DNA from: Nocardioides sp. zg-1230
GTDB taxonomy: Bacteria > Actinomycetota > Actinomycetes > Propionibacteriales > Nocardioidaceae
NCBI RefSeq assembly: GCF_013155335.1
Contig: NZ_JABJQZ010000005.1
Span: 372,001 to 436,000, forward strand
Direction: 5' to 3'
Length of the DNA stretch: 64,000 bases
Below, one piece after another: positions 16,052 to 24,998 of this stretch (positions are counted from its first letter, which is position 1; each line of letters opens with the position of its first letter). The translations under genes and the position numbers were made by a program. The notes beneath the pieces are model-generated. The model saw nothing but the letters and a program-made list of their open reading frames with translations. It did no database searches and was not told the origin of the DNA.

Positions 16052-18291
16052 CCGGCCGGTTCAGGGGCGGCTCGGGCCCCACCGTCGACGCGCTGGTGGT
16101 CCTCGGGATCCTGGCCCTGGTCCTCACGCTGCTCGACGAGAGCTTCTGGACTCGCGACTACCTCGTTGCGGGCCTCGTGCCCGTTGTCGGCCTGCTCGCC
16201 CTGGCGTTCGCCCTGCGCAGGCTCGCGGACGGCGTGTGGATCTACATGGTCGTGGCCCTGCTCGCCTATGCACCCGTGGGCGCTCTCGCCGCGCTCCGCC
16301 GTCCCGGGCCCTGGGTCGTGCCAGCTCCGGAGACGATGAACCAGGTGCTGGGCGACACCTTCGTGGCACCCAGGTTGTTGGTGAGCACACTCCCACCGGT
16401 GGAGGCCTCCGGCACGCTCATGCTGCTGCCGTACGCCGTCGGCTACGCCGCCGCTCTCCCCTCAGCGTGGCTCGCCCTCGCGACTCCACGACCTGTTGCT
16501 CCGGCCGTCCCGCTCGTGGCCGCCCTTGCTGCCACGATCCCGGTCTCCGTGCTGGTGCCCGACCACTACATCCTGCGCGGAGTGGTGATCGCCGTCGTGC
16601 TCACCACCTGGACGGCGGCCCGCGCCCGGCGCGCCGAGTCCCTCGTCCGTGACCGACGCTCCGGGGTGGCGGGCACGCTGGCGGCCGTCGTGGTGGTGTC
16701 CGCGGTTGCGGGGATGGTGAGCGTGATCGTGCCCGACAACGACCAGACGGACCGCACGCTCCTCAACCCCGCCGCGGACGAGGCGGTGGTCCGCGACGTC
16801 GCGGACTCGGTCGTGCCTCCGGTCGGCGGGCGCCGGGAGCTGTTCCGGGTGATCGGAGCGCCTGAGGGGGCCAGCATGCGGTTCGGGGCCCTCGATCTCT
16901 ACGACGGCCAGGCCTGGGTGCCGTCCGAGCAGACCCCGGGGGCGGGCGCCGCTGGCACCTTCCGCCGGATCAGCGGCACCATCGCCCCGCCGCGTCCGGG
17001 CCCCGAGGTGGAGGTGCGGGTGCGGATCCGGCCCGCCTACGCGGGCAGCTGGCTGCCGACGCTCGGAGACCTGACCAGCATCGACCTCGACTACAGGGAC
17101 GGCCGCAGCCAGCTCAGGGACGTCCGCTACAACCAGGCGACCTCGAGTGCGCTCGTGCTGGGCGGGGTCGATCCGCGGGACAACTACACCTTCACCTCCG
17201 TGCTGCCACCCGGGGGCTTCACCCGCACGTCGGCGACGATGCGCGCCACCGAGGAGCAGCGTCAGCCGGCCGGGGCGTTCCTCGACCAGTTCCTCGTGCC
17301 CTTCGACCGCGCCGAGCTCGAGCCCGTGCAGCGCGTGCTCCTGCTCGCGCGCTACCTCCGGCTCAACGGCGCAGTGAGGCTGACGGGACCTTCGTCGCAG
17401 GAGCCGATCGACCTCGGCCTCCGGATGCTGGGCGCCGATCGGATGTCCGGCACACCGTTCCAGTACTCCGCCGTGACGGCGCTCGGCGCATCCAGGCTGG
17501 GAGTCCCGGCACGCGTGGTGGTGGGTGCGCGACCCGGCCGCCGAGGCGTCGTCCGAGAGACCGATGTGTACTCGTGGGTCGAGCTGCAGCTGGCCGACGG
17601 CTCGTGGCGCGTCCTAGAGCCGCACCGCTACACCGGCGTCCACCAACGGGCCCAGGAGGAGGTGGACGAGACGACAGTGGGCGCGGCGGCATGGGTCGCG
17701 GGTGCGCTCCAGCCCGACGGGGACCGGAAGGTGCGGGTGAAGATCCCCAAGGGCGCGGACATCGAGCTGTCACCGGGCGCCGTCATCGAGCCGCCGTCGC
17801 GGCCGTGGCGCACCGCAGGGCTGGTCGCACTCGGCCTGCTCGCGCTGGGGTTGCTGGCGATGCTCGCAGTGCCGGGCGCGAAGGTGCTCCGGCGCAGGCG
17901 TCGCCGGTCCGCCGGTGGCTGGTCAGGGCCCTACGTCAACGGCTGGCAGGAAGTGCTCGACGCGGCCCGCGACCGGGGGACTGCGGTGCCCGAGACGTGG
18001 AGCCGTCTGGCGCAAGCCCAACGTCTGGGTGCTGCGGCCGACCTGGCCCGCAGGGCTGACGCGGCCGTCTTCGCACCGCTGCCTGCGTCACCCGAGGAGG
18101 GGCGCGCCTTCTGGGACGATTGCATGTCGCTGCGCCGCACGCTCCTGCGCGAGGCCGGCCTGCGCCACGACTGGTGGGCGATGTTCAACCCGGCGTCGCT
18201 GATGGCCGGCTGGGCGCGCCGGCGACGGTCAGCCCGGCAGGTGCGCGACGAAGATCGCGGTGCCCGGCGTCAACAGGCCGCGGGTGCGTGA
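16048..18291 (+). CDS. Transglutaminase-core membrane protein with substituted catalytic triad
   Basis: This 747-aa protein has about seven N-terminal transmembrane helices (residues 15-230), an extracytoplasmic region with a transglutaminase-like core (about 415-530), one further helix (590-610) and a cytoplasmic tail. Fold and layout match the TgpA-type partner of MoxR/DUF58. In the core, the Cys position reads GTPFQYS (Pro470 where Cys is expected), the His position reads VYSWVE (Tyr508) and the Asp position reads LEPH (Glu524). The enzyme is therefore probably inactive as a transglutaminase or protease. The last 63 bases overlap the convergent methyltransferase gene. Confidence 0.85.
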   Translation: MTGRFRGGSGPTVDALVVLGILALVLTLLDESFWTRDYLVAGLVPVVGLLALAFALRRLADGVWIYMVVALLAYAPVGALAALRRPGPWVVPAPETMNQVLGDTFVAPRLLVSTLPPVEASGTLMLLPYAVGYAAALPSAWLALATPRPVAPAVPLVAALAATIPVSVLVPDHYILRGVVIAVVLTTWTAARARRAESLVRDRRSGVAGTLAAVVVVSAVAGMVSVIVPDNDQTDRTLLNPAADEAVVRDVADSVVPPVGGRRELFRVIGAPEGASMRFGALDLYDGQAWVPSEQTPGAGAAGTFRRISGTIAPPRPGPEVEVRVRIRPAYAGSWLPTLGDLTSIDLDYRDGRSQLRDVRYNQATSSALVLGGVDPRDNYTFTSVLPPGGFTRTSATMRATEEQRQPAGAFLDQFLVPFDRAELEPVQRVLLLARYLRLNGAVRLTGPSSQEPIDLGLRMLGADRMSGTPFQYSAVTALGASRLGVPARVVVGARPGRRGVVRETDVYSWVELQLADGSWRVLEPHRYTGVHQRAQEEVDETTVGAAAWVAGALQPDGDRKVRVKIPKGADIELSPGAVIEPPSRPWRTAGLVALGLLALGLLAMLAVPGAKVLRRRRRRSAGGWSGPYVNGWQEVLDAARDRGTAVPETWSRLAQAQRLGAAADLARRADAAVFAPLPASPEEGRAFWDDCMSLRRTLLREAGLRHDWWAMFNPASLMAGWARRRRSARQVRDEDRGARRQQAAGA

Positions 18292-19047
18292 CCACCCACC
18301 CCAGACCCGGTCGTGGTGCTCGGGCCACTCGGGCTCGACGAGGTCGACCAGCCTGAAGTCGTGCGCGGCGAGCAGGCGTACCCAGTCACCCAGCGTGCGG
18401 TGGTGCTCGACGTAGGACACCACCCCCGTCGCGTCGTCGACCTCCACGTAGGGCGTGCGGTCCCAGTAGGACTGCGTCGCGGTGAGGCCTGCCTCGCCCG
18501 GGTCGTCGGGGAACATCCACCGCGTCGGGTGGGTAACCGAGAAGGCGAACCGGCCGCCCGGCCGCAGCACACGGGCCACCTCACCGACCGCGACGTCGAT
18601 GTCGCTGACGAACTGCAGGGCGCCGAACGAGCAGAACACGACGTCGAAGCTGCCGGGGGCGTAGGGGAGGGCCGTGGCGGTGCCGCGCACGGACGGCACG
18701 GCCACGCCGGTCTCCGCGTCCAGGCGGAGCGAGTGCTGCAGCTGGCGGTGGGACAGGTCCAGGCCGAACCCCCGTCCGCCGTGCGTGCGCACCCAGCGGG
18801 AGCACTGCCCCGCGCCGCTGCCCACCTCGAGGACGTCGAGGCCGGCCACGTCGCCGAGGATCCCGAGCTCGTCCTCGGTGTGCCCCTCGGGTCCCCAGAC
18901 GAAGCCGGCGTCGCCGAGGAAGGTGCCGTGGGTGGCCTGGTACTCGTCGGCGTAGCGGTCCCAGTCGGGCCCGTTGGCGGCGCGCGACTCGTGCTCGGAG
19001 ACGGGACGCCGTTCGACCCGAACGGACTGCGGCAGGTGATCCTCCAC
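18229..19047 (-). CDS. SAM-dependent methyltransferase (Methyltransf_11)
   Basis: About 272 aa with motif I VLEVGSGAGQCSRW near residue 70, FGLDLS, LPYAPGSFDVVFCSFGALQF and VLRPGGRFAFS, the complete set for small-molecule class I methyltransferases. The start is uncertain: GTG 19047 is used, and the frame extends upstream to 19080. It overlaps the end of the transglutaminase-like gene and is divergent from the kinase-like gene at 19107. The substrate is unknown. Confidence 0.85.
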   Translation of the reverse strand: MEDHLPQSVRVERRPVSEHESRAANGPDWDRYADEYQATHGTFLGDAGFVWGPEGHTEDELGILGDVAGLDVLEVGSGAGQCSRWVRTHGGRGFGLDLSHRQLQHSLRLDAETGVAVPSVRGTATALPYAPGSFDVVFCSFGALQFVSDIDVAVGEVARVLRPGGRFAFSVTHPTRWMFPDDPGEAGLTATQSYWDRTPYVEVDDATGVVSYVEHHRTLGDWVRLLAAHDFRLVDLVEPEWPEHHDRVWGGWSRTRGLLTPGTAIFVAHLPG

Positions 19048-19106
19048 GCCCGGAGCGTACTTCCCGGCCGTCCGGCCCACGGCGCCACCGTGGCACGATG
19101 CGGGCG

Positions 19107-20009
19107 ATGAGCGACCTCGGACCCACGCTTCAGCCGCTGACCGGCGGGCACTCGGGGCGCACCTTCCTCGGGGAGGTCGGTGGCGAGCGCGCCGTCGTAC
19201 GCCTCTACCCGCCCGACGACCCCCGCGGCGACGCGGCTCCCGAGGTGGACCAGGCGGTGCTGCGGCTGGTGCGCGGCCTGCTGCCCGTGCCGGAGGTCCT
19301 CGAGGTGCGCCGGGCCGATGCGGCGACGGGCAGGCCCGGGCTGCTCGTGACCTCGTGGCTGCCGGGGGAGCGGGGCGACCTCGTGGTGGAGCGGCTCACC
19401 GGCGCCGACGACACCGACGGGCTGCGTCGTCTCGGGGGCAGCACGGGCGGGGTGGCTGCCGCGCTGGCGGGCATGCCGATGCTGCGCCCCGGGCCCTTCG
19501 TGGACGCGGAGCTGGCCGTGGGCAGCTTCGGTGACGGCGGTCTGGACGAGTGGGTCGACGCGCGGCTGGCCCACTGGCCGGACGCGGAGCGCGTTGCGCT
19601 CGCCGAGGTGGCCCGCCGGGCGCAGGACCTGCTCGACTCGGTGCAGCGCACCTGCCTGGTCCACAGCGACCTCAACCCCAAGAACCTGCTCGTCGACCCG
19701 GACAGCCTCGAGGTCGCGGGCGTGCTCGACTGGGAGTTCGCCCACGCCGGGCACCCGTGGACCGACCTCGGCAACCTGCTGCGGTTCGAGCGCGACCCGT
19801 CCTACGTGGCCGGCGTGCTCGACGCCTGGACGACCCGGCACGGCGGCTCGGCCGATGCCCTGCTGGAGGGAGCGCGCGCCGCCGACCTGTGGGCACTGGT
19901 CGACCTCGCCGCCCGCGCCGGCGACAACCCCGTCGCCGACCGGTCCGCGAGCCTCCTCAGGGCCGTCGCGGAGACCGGCGACACGCACGCCCGGCCGCGC
20001 GGGGCCTGA
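19107..20009 (+). CDS. Aminoglycoside phosphotransferase-family kinase-like protein
   Basis: A 300-aa protein with the APH fold. The catalytic loop HSDLNPKNLLV (about residue 190) has the Brenner H-x-D-x5-N pattern, and the metal-binding segment is VLDWEFAHAG. Family members phosphorylate aminoglycosides, amino sugars, choline, homoserine or other small hydroxyl compounds, so no drug-resistance role should be assumed. ATG 19107 is preferred over ATG 19098. The gene is followed by the rpsA leader. Confidence 0.82.
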   Translation: MSDLGPTLQPLTGGHSGRTFLGEVGGERAVVRLYPPDDPRGDAAPEVDQAVLRLVRGLLPVPEVLEVRRADAATGRPGLLVTSWLPGERGDLVVERLTGADDTDGLRRLGGSTGGVAAALAGMPMLRPGPFVDAELAVGSFGDGGLDEWVDARLAHWPDAERVALAEVARRAQDLLDSVQRTCLVHSDLNPKNLLVDPDSLEVAGVLDWEFAHAGHPWTDLGNLLRFERDPSYVAGVLDAWTTRHGGSADALLEGARAADLWALVDLAARAGDNPVADRSASLLRAVAETGDTHARPRGA

Positions 20010-20045
20010 CACCGGTCTGAGCGTGGGCTGAGCGTGCCGTGCCGG

Positions 20046-20076
20046 TTGGACGCGGGACGCGACGCACGCGTAGTCT
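20046..20076 (+). promoter_or_regulatory. Candidate rpsA promoter
   Basis: TTGGAC (20046-20051) and TAGTCT (20071-20076) are separated by 19 bases, slightly long. If used, transcription starts about 145 bases upstream of the rpsA ATG, giving a long untranslated leader. Confidence 0.35.
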
Positions 20077-20211
20077 TGGGTGTTGCGCCAGTCGTCTGCC
20101 CGGCTTCCATACCGAGCGAACCCGGGCTCGCCGCGTCACCGCGAATGATCCGTCACCGTCGGGGACCAGTGAAACGGACAGCTGCACGCGTCCGCACGAC
20201 TCCATCCATCC

Positions 20212-20224
20212 AAGGAAATTCCTT
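20212..20224 (+). promoter_or_regulatory. rpsA Shine-Dalgarno within a palindrome
   Basis: The ribosome site AAGGAA is the left arm of the palindrome AAGGAAATTCCTT, four bases before the ATG at 20229. It fixes the rpsA start and could be a target for autogenous control; that function is inferred. Confidence 0.55.
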
Positions 20225-20228
20225 CCAT

Positions 20229-21719
20229 ATGACGAGCACGCTCTCCACTCTTCCGGACTACGACGCGCCCCAGGTGGCTGTCAACGACATCGGGTCCGAA
20301 GAGGACTTCCTCGCGGCGATCGACGCGACGATCAAGTACTTCAACGACGGTGACATCGTCGACGGCACCATCGTCAAGGTGGACCGCGACGAGGTCCTCC
20401 TCGACATCGGCTACAAGACCGAGGGCGTCATCCCCTCGCGCGAGCTGTCGATCAAGCACGACGTCGACCCCAACGAGGTCGTCACCGTCGGCGACAAGGT
20501 CGAGGCCCTGGTCCTCCAGAAGGAGGACAAGGAAGGCCGCCTGATCCTGTCCAAGAAGCGTGCTCAGTACGAGCGTGCCTGGGGCACCATCGAGCAGGTC
20601 AAGGAGGAGGACGGCGTCGTCGAGGGCACCGTCATCGAGGTCGTCAAGGGTGGCCTCATCCTCGACATCGGCCTCCGCGGCTTCCTCCCCGCCTCGCTGG
20701 TGGAGATGCGTCGCGTCCGCGACCTGCAGCCCTACGTCGGCCAGACGCTCGAGGCGAAGATCATCGAGCTCGACAAGAACCGCAACAACGTGGTCCTGTC
20801 GCGCCGTGCCTGGCTCGAGCAGACCCAGTCCGAGGTCCGCCACGGCTTCCTGACCCAGCTCCAGAAGGGCCAGATCCGCAAGGGCGTCGTCTCCTCGATC
20901 GTCAACTTCGGTGCGTTCGTGGACCTCGGCGGCGTCGACGGCCTCGTCCACGTCTCCGAGCTGTCGTGGAAGCACATCGACCACCCGTCCGAGGTCGTCG
21001 CCGTGGGCGACGAGGTCACCGTCGAGGTCCTCGACGTCGACATGGACCGCGAGCGTGTCTCCCTGTCGCTGAAGGCGACGCAGGAGGACCCCTGGCAGCA
21101 CTTCGCCCGGACCCACCAGATCGGCCAGATCGTGCCCGGCAAGGTCACCAAGCTGGTCCCGTTCGGCTCGTTCGTCCGCGTCGAGGAGGGCATCGAGGGC
21201 CTGGTGCACATCTCCGAGCTCGCCGAGCGTCACGTCGAGATCCCCGAGCAGGTCGTCCAGGTCAACGACGACGTCATGGTCAAGATCATCGACATCGACC
21301 TCGAGCGTCGTCGGATCTCGCTGTCGCTCAAGCAGGCCAACGAGACCGCTGCCGCAGCCGACGTGGAGGAGTTCGACCCCACGCTCTACGGCATGACCGC
21401 GACCTACGACGAGCAGGGCAACTACGTCTACCCCGAGGGCTTCGACCCCGAGACGGGCGAGTGGCTCGAGGGCTTCGACGAGCAGCGTGCGGTCTGGGAG
21501 GACCAGTACGCCAAGGCGCACGCGCGCTGGGAGCAGCACGTCAAGCAGCAGGCCGAGGCCAAGGTCGCCGAGGCCGAGGCGGGCGAGGCCACCTCGTACT
21601 CCTCCGGCGGCGACGTCGCCGAGGGTGGTGCCGAGTCCGGTGGCGACACCGGCGGCTCGCTCGCGTCCGACGAGGCGCTGCAGGCGCTCCGTGAGAAGCT
21701 GACGGGTGGGCAGGCCTGA
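20229..21719 (+). CDS. rpsA: 30S ribosomal protein S1
   Basis: This 496-aa protein has four S1 RNA-binding domains at about residues 41-112, 125-195, 212-282 and 298-368, the actinobacterial number (six in E. coli). Each shows the G-x-V-x(2)-I/V...G-x-F-V-x-L...G-L-V-H-x-S-E-L pattern. The C-terminal ~125 residues are acidic and low in complexity. The ATG at 20229 is set by the AAGGAA site; the frame stays open upstream but only through the leader. A strong terminator follows. coaE, a gene I recall as the usual neighbour, lies about 17.7 kb downstream. Confidence 0.97.
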   Translation: MTSTLSTLPDYDAPQVAVNDIGSEEDFLAAIDATIKYFNDGDIVDGTIVKVDRDEVLLDIGYKTEGVIPSRELSIKHDVDPNEVVTVGDKVEALVLQKEDKEGRLILSKKRAQYERAWGTIEQVKEEDGVVEGTVIEVVKGGLILDIGLRGFLPASLVEMRRVRDLQPYVGQTLEAKIIELDKNRNNVVLSRRAWLEQTQSEVRHGFLTQLQKGQIRKGVVSSIVNFGAFVDLGGVDGLVHVSELSWKHIDHPSEVVAVGDEVTVEVLDVDMDRERVSLSLKATQEDPWQHFARTHQIGQIVPGKVTKLVPFGSFVRVEEGIEGLVHISELAERHVEIPEQVVQVNDDVMVKIIDIDLERRRISLSLKQANETAAAADVEEFDPTLYGMTATYDEQGNYVYPEGFDPETGEWLEGFDEQRAVWEDQYAKAHARWEQHVKQQAEAKVAEAEAGEATSYSSGGDVAEGGAESGGDTGGSLASDEALQALREKLTGGQA

Positions 21720-21751
21720 TCGCCTGACCCGCTGATCTGACGCACCGCAGC

Positions 21752-21787
21752 ACGACGGCCCGCCGGGGAGACCCGGCGGGCCGTCGT
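21752..21787 (+). terminator. rpsA terminator, perfect 16-bp stem
   Basis: A 16-bp perfect stem (21752-21767 with 21772-21787) is closed by a GAGA tetraloop. The stem is GC-rich and no U-tract follows. Confidence 0.85.
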
Positions 21788-21844
21788 CGTCTGTCGTCTG
21801 CCGATGGGTGCCCTTGTCAGGGTCGATCCGCTAGAACTGGCGGC

Positions 21845-22687
21845 ATGACAGGACGCGGCACGTCGGCACTGGTCCTCGGCGGTGGGGGCATCACCGGCAT
21901 CGCCTGGCAGCTCGGGGTCCTCACCGGACTGGCGCGGGCGGGTGTCGACCTCACCGGCGCCGACACGGTCGTCGGCACCTCGGCCGGGTCGGTCGTGGGT
22001 GCGCAGGTGACCAACGGCCTCGCGCTGGAGGAGCTCTACGCCACCCAGCTCGAGCCGGCCGACGCCGAGCTGGGCGGCCGGATGTCGCGCATCGCGGTGC
22101 TCAAGCTGGTCCCGCCCTACGTGCTGCCCGGGAGCGGCCGCGACAAGCTCGCCCGCGTCGGGCGGGTGGCCCACGCGTCCCACGCACCCGGCAGCGTCGA
22201 CCGGGAGGGCGTGATCCGCGCCCGGCTGCCGGTCCACGACTGGCCCGACCGCGACCTGCGCATCACTGCCGTCGACGCCACCAGCGGCGAGTTCACGGTC
22301 TTCCGACCCGACTCCGGGGTCGACCTGGTCGCGGCGGTCGCGGCCAGCTGCGCCGTCCCCACCGTGTGGCCGCCGGTGGAGATCGGCGGGCGCACCTACA
22401 TGGACGGCGGGATGCGGTCCACGGCCAACGTCGACGTGGCCCGTGGGGCCGAGCGGGTCATCGTCCTGGCGCCCCTGCCGCGGTCGGTGAGCAAGAAGGT
22501 GTCGATCCGCGCCCAGCTCGAACGCGTCGCGCCGCGTGCGTGGTCAGTGGTGACGCCGGACCCGGAGGCGCTGGCCGCCTTCGGCCGCAACCTGCTCGAC
22601 CCCGCCAAGCGCGCCGTCGCGGCCGAGGCCGGCCTGCGCCAGTCCCGGGACCTGGTCGACCAGGTCGGACCCGTCTGGTCGGCCTGA
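21845..22687 (+). CDS. Patatin-like phospholipase
   Basis: A 280-aa protein with the glycine-rich oxyanion loop LVLGGGGITGIAWQLG at residues 9-24, nucleophile elbow VVGTSAGSVVG (about 42-52) and catalytic Asp in YMDGGMRS (about 185). All residues of the Ser-Asp dyad are present, so lipid acyl hydrolase activity is expected. There is no signal peptide or membrane helix, so it is cytoplasmic. It stands alone between the rpsA terminator and the convergent sulfotransferase-like gene. Confidence 0.9.
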   Translation: MTGRGTSALVLGGGGITGIAWQLGVLTGLARAGVDLTGADTVVGTSAGSVVGAQVTNGLALEELYATQLEPADAELGGRMSRIAVLKLVPPYVLPGSGRDKLARVGRVAHASHAPGSVDREGVIRARLPVHDWPDRDLRITAVDATSGEFTVFRPDSGVDLVAAVAASCAVPTVWPPVEIGGRTYMDGGMRSTANVDVARGAERVIVLAPLPRSVSKKVSIRAQLERVAPRAWSVVTPDPEALAAFGRNLLDPAKRAVAAEAGLRQSRDLVDQVGPVWSA

Positions 22688-22733
22688 CGAGGTCGGCGGG
22701 GGCGCAAGCCGCGCCAGCTTCGCGCTCGCCGGG

Positions 22734-24989
22734 TCAGCGGAACGACACCCGCGCGCGTACGACGTCCGGGTCGGCGTCGCGGCTCCGTGCTGCCAGCCGG
22801 ACGATGGACCGCCCCGTCGCTCCGTCGCGGGGTACGACGACGAGTCGCAGGCGGACGGACCGTCCCGGGTCGAGGCGGACAGTGCGGTAGGTGCCGGCGC
22901 GCACCCGCGCCGTCACGTCGCGCCGACCGGCGTACCACCGTCCGGTCGCCCAGCGCTTGCCGGTGGTGCCCTCCAGCCTGAGACGGCCCGGTGCGTCGCC
23001 GCTGTTGCGGACCCGGACGCGCACGGTGGCCGGCCTGCCCGGGCGCGCGCGGAGGTCGACCGTCTGCCTGCGGACGGTGTAGAGGTCGCGCCCCTTCCAC
23101 GCACCGCCGGTGGTGCGGATCGTCGCGTCGGCGCGGGCCGAGGTGGGCTCGACCGGCGTCGGGAGCGTCGTCGTCGGAGACGTCGTCGTCGGGACGGCCG
23201 TGGGTGCCGTCGTCGGAGACGGCGTCGGCGTGGAGCCGGGCGAGGGAGCCGGTGCCGGCGGTGCGGTGACGGAGTAGCTGATGGTGCGGGTCGATTCGTT
23301 GCCCGCGCCGTCAGTGGCTCGCACGACCACCTGGTGGGTCCCTGCCTCGTCGGTCGGCAGGTCGGCGCCGCTCATTTGGCCTCCGGCGCTGCACTCGTCG
23401 AGGTTCGAACCGCCGGTGTCGCTGCAACCGAAGTCGAGCGGGAGGTCCGCTCCCAGCTCGACCGTCGGCGGCTCCGTGGGCCACGAGACGGCGACCTCAG
23501 GCGCGATCCTGTCGGGGGCGTCGTACTTAAAGGCACGGTAGGAGAAGTGGCCGCCGCCGGTCATGGACCAGATCTCCTCGCCGCCGGCGGTCACCTCGGT
23601 GGCGATGGGTGCCTGCCCGGACGGCACCTCGGACCGCGACCATCCCGCCAGTGTGTTGCCGTTGGCCAAGCGCTGCGCGTTGCCAGCGAACGGCGCGTAG
23701 CGCCCGGCGGGCACGTGGCTCCAGACCATCCTGGCCGTGGGCGGCGTCGTGCTCGTGTCGAGGACGTACTCTGTGATCCGGGACTGCGGGCGTGCCACCC
23801 GTGGACCGTCGGGGTCGGTGGGATCAGGACACATGTCTGCGGTCTGCAGTGCGATCGGTCCACTGTCGTCACGCCGGGACCCGTTGTCGAAGATCATCAG
23901 GTGCCCGTTGGGGAGCACCTGCGCCGCATGCTGCGCGCATGGTCCGCCGTAGGGGTCGTCGACGAACTCGAAGTCGTTGCGCAGGCCCCCCAGACGCCAG
24001 ATGACGTCACCGCGGGAGAAGCCGTCGTGATCGCTGCCGGCGATGAGCATCACCTGGCTGAGGTTGCGGAAGGAGGCCACGACGTCGCCCGAGGCGAGCT
24101 CCTGCATCGAGTTGATGTGGGCGTAGTCGTGTGGGGTCCGGTCGACCAGCCCTTCTGCCTCGTCGACGTGGTCCTTGCTGTTCCACGTCCAGGCGGCATC
24201 CCCATCCGGGTCGAGGCGCTGGATGATCGCGTCGGTCCACGCGCCCCCGTCGCGGGCGAGGTAGTCATAACCCATCAGCAGTGCGGATCCGTCAGGGAAC
24301 AGGGTGGAATCGTGGAAATCGGTGCTGTTCGCCTTGTCGCCGGCGAGCCGGAAGCTCCGCACCTCGCGGTACTGCTCGTCCAGCTCGGTGATCCGGTCAC
24401 CGCCGCTCTCGTCGGGCAGGGCGACGGAGAAATGCGCAGGGTCCGAGCTGGACTGCTTGAAGTCGCTGCCCCTCTGGGCAGACACCATGGCCGGCACCCC
24501 GCGCTCGTCGAGCACGGCCGAGAAGGGCGGCGCGACGAAGGACGAGAGGGTCACGAAAGCCTTGCCCGGCGCCAGTCCGGGGTGGGGTCCGGTGGTCCTC
24601 ACGTCTGGAAACCGAGGCGGAAGGACGATCCACGACTGGTTCGAGGTGCCGGAGGCGTCTGTGATCTGGACGTTGACTTCCTCGCCCGGCGCAAGGCCTT
24701 CCACCACGTGTGCAGTGCCGTTGCCGGCCGGGCGTCCGTTGACCGCGATGGTGGCCTTGGGGTCGCTGGAAGTGGCTGTCACCGACAACCGGTCGACGGT
24801 CTCGGCAGATCGGACCGAGAACCGGTCGATACCGGGCTCGAACGCCGGATACGTCGTGACCGACGAACCCGGCAGCGCGCTGACCACGATGTCGTGGACC
24901 GGTTGCTCCGCAGCCGTCGACGTGGCCGTCTGCAGGTAGGGCGCGGAGAGCGAGCCAGCGGCGAGCGCCAACGCAACGAGGGAACGCAT
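22734..24989 (-). CDS. Secreted arylsulfotransferase-family protein with Pro/Thr linker
   Basis: This 751-aa protein has a signal peptide (residues 1-27) and a beta-propeller of the arylsulfotransferase (ASST) type at about 110-480, with blocks such as NSTDFHDSTLFPDG, THPDYAHINSM-like HDYAHINSMQEL, and HAAQVLPNGHLMIFDNG. An Ig-like/HYR-type segment (490-575), a Pro/Thr/Ser-rich linker (580-625) and a C-terminal beta domain with NSGDAPGRLRLEG follow. The ATG overlaps nothing, but its ribosome site (AGGG) includes the TAG stop of the upstream ligase gene, so the two are likely co-translated. Sulfotransferase activity is uncertain. Confidence 0.75.
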   Translation of the reverse strand: MRSLVALALAAGSLSAPYLQTATSTAAEQPVHDIVVSALPGSSVTTYPAFEPGIDRFSVRSAETVDRLSVTATSSDPKATIAVNGRPAGNGTAHVVEGLAPGEEVNVQITDASGTSNQSWIVLPPRFPDVRTTGPHPGLAPGKAFVTLSSFVAPPFSAVLDERGVPAMVSAQRGSDFKQSSSDPAHFSVALPDESGGDRITELDEQYREVRSFRLAGDKANSTDFHDSTLFPDGSALLMGYDYLARDGGAWTDAIIQRLDPDGDAAWTWNSKDHVDEAEGLVDRTPHDYAHINSMQELASGDVVASFRNLSQVMLIAGSDHDGFSRGDVIWRLGGLRNDFEFVDDPYGGPCAQHAAQVLPNGHLMIFDNGSRRDDSGPIALQTADMCPDPTDPDGPRVARPQSRITEYVLDTSTTPPTARMVWSHVPAGRYAPFAGNAQRLANGNTLAGWSRSEVPSGQAPIATEVTAGGEEIWSMTGGGHFSYRAFKYDAPDRIAPEVAVSWPTEPPTVELGADLPLDFGCSDTGGSNLDECSAGGQMSGADLPTDEAGTHQVVVRATDGAGNESTRTISYSVTAPPAPAPSPGSTPTPSPTTAPTAVPTTTSPTTTLPTPVEPTSARADATIRTTGGAWKGRDLYTVRRQTVDLRARPGRPATVRVRVRNSGDAPGRLRLEGTTGKRWATGRWYAGRRDVTARVRAGTYRTVRLDPGRSVRLRLVVVPRDGATGRSIVRLAARSRDADPDVVRARVSFR

Positions 24990-24998
24990 GTTCGCACC

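Noticed and set aside
23400..23413. GGTTCGAACC resembling a tRNA T-loop
   Set aside because: It lies inside the ASST-like coding sequence and has no acceptor, D or anticodon stems around it. No tRNA or rRNA gene was found in the window.
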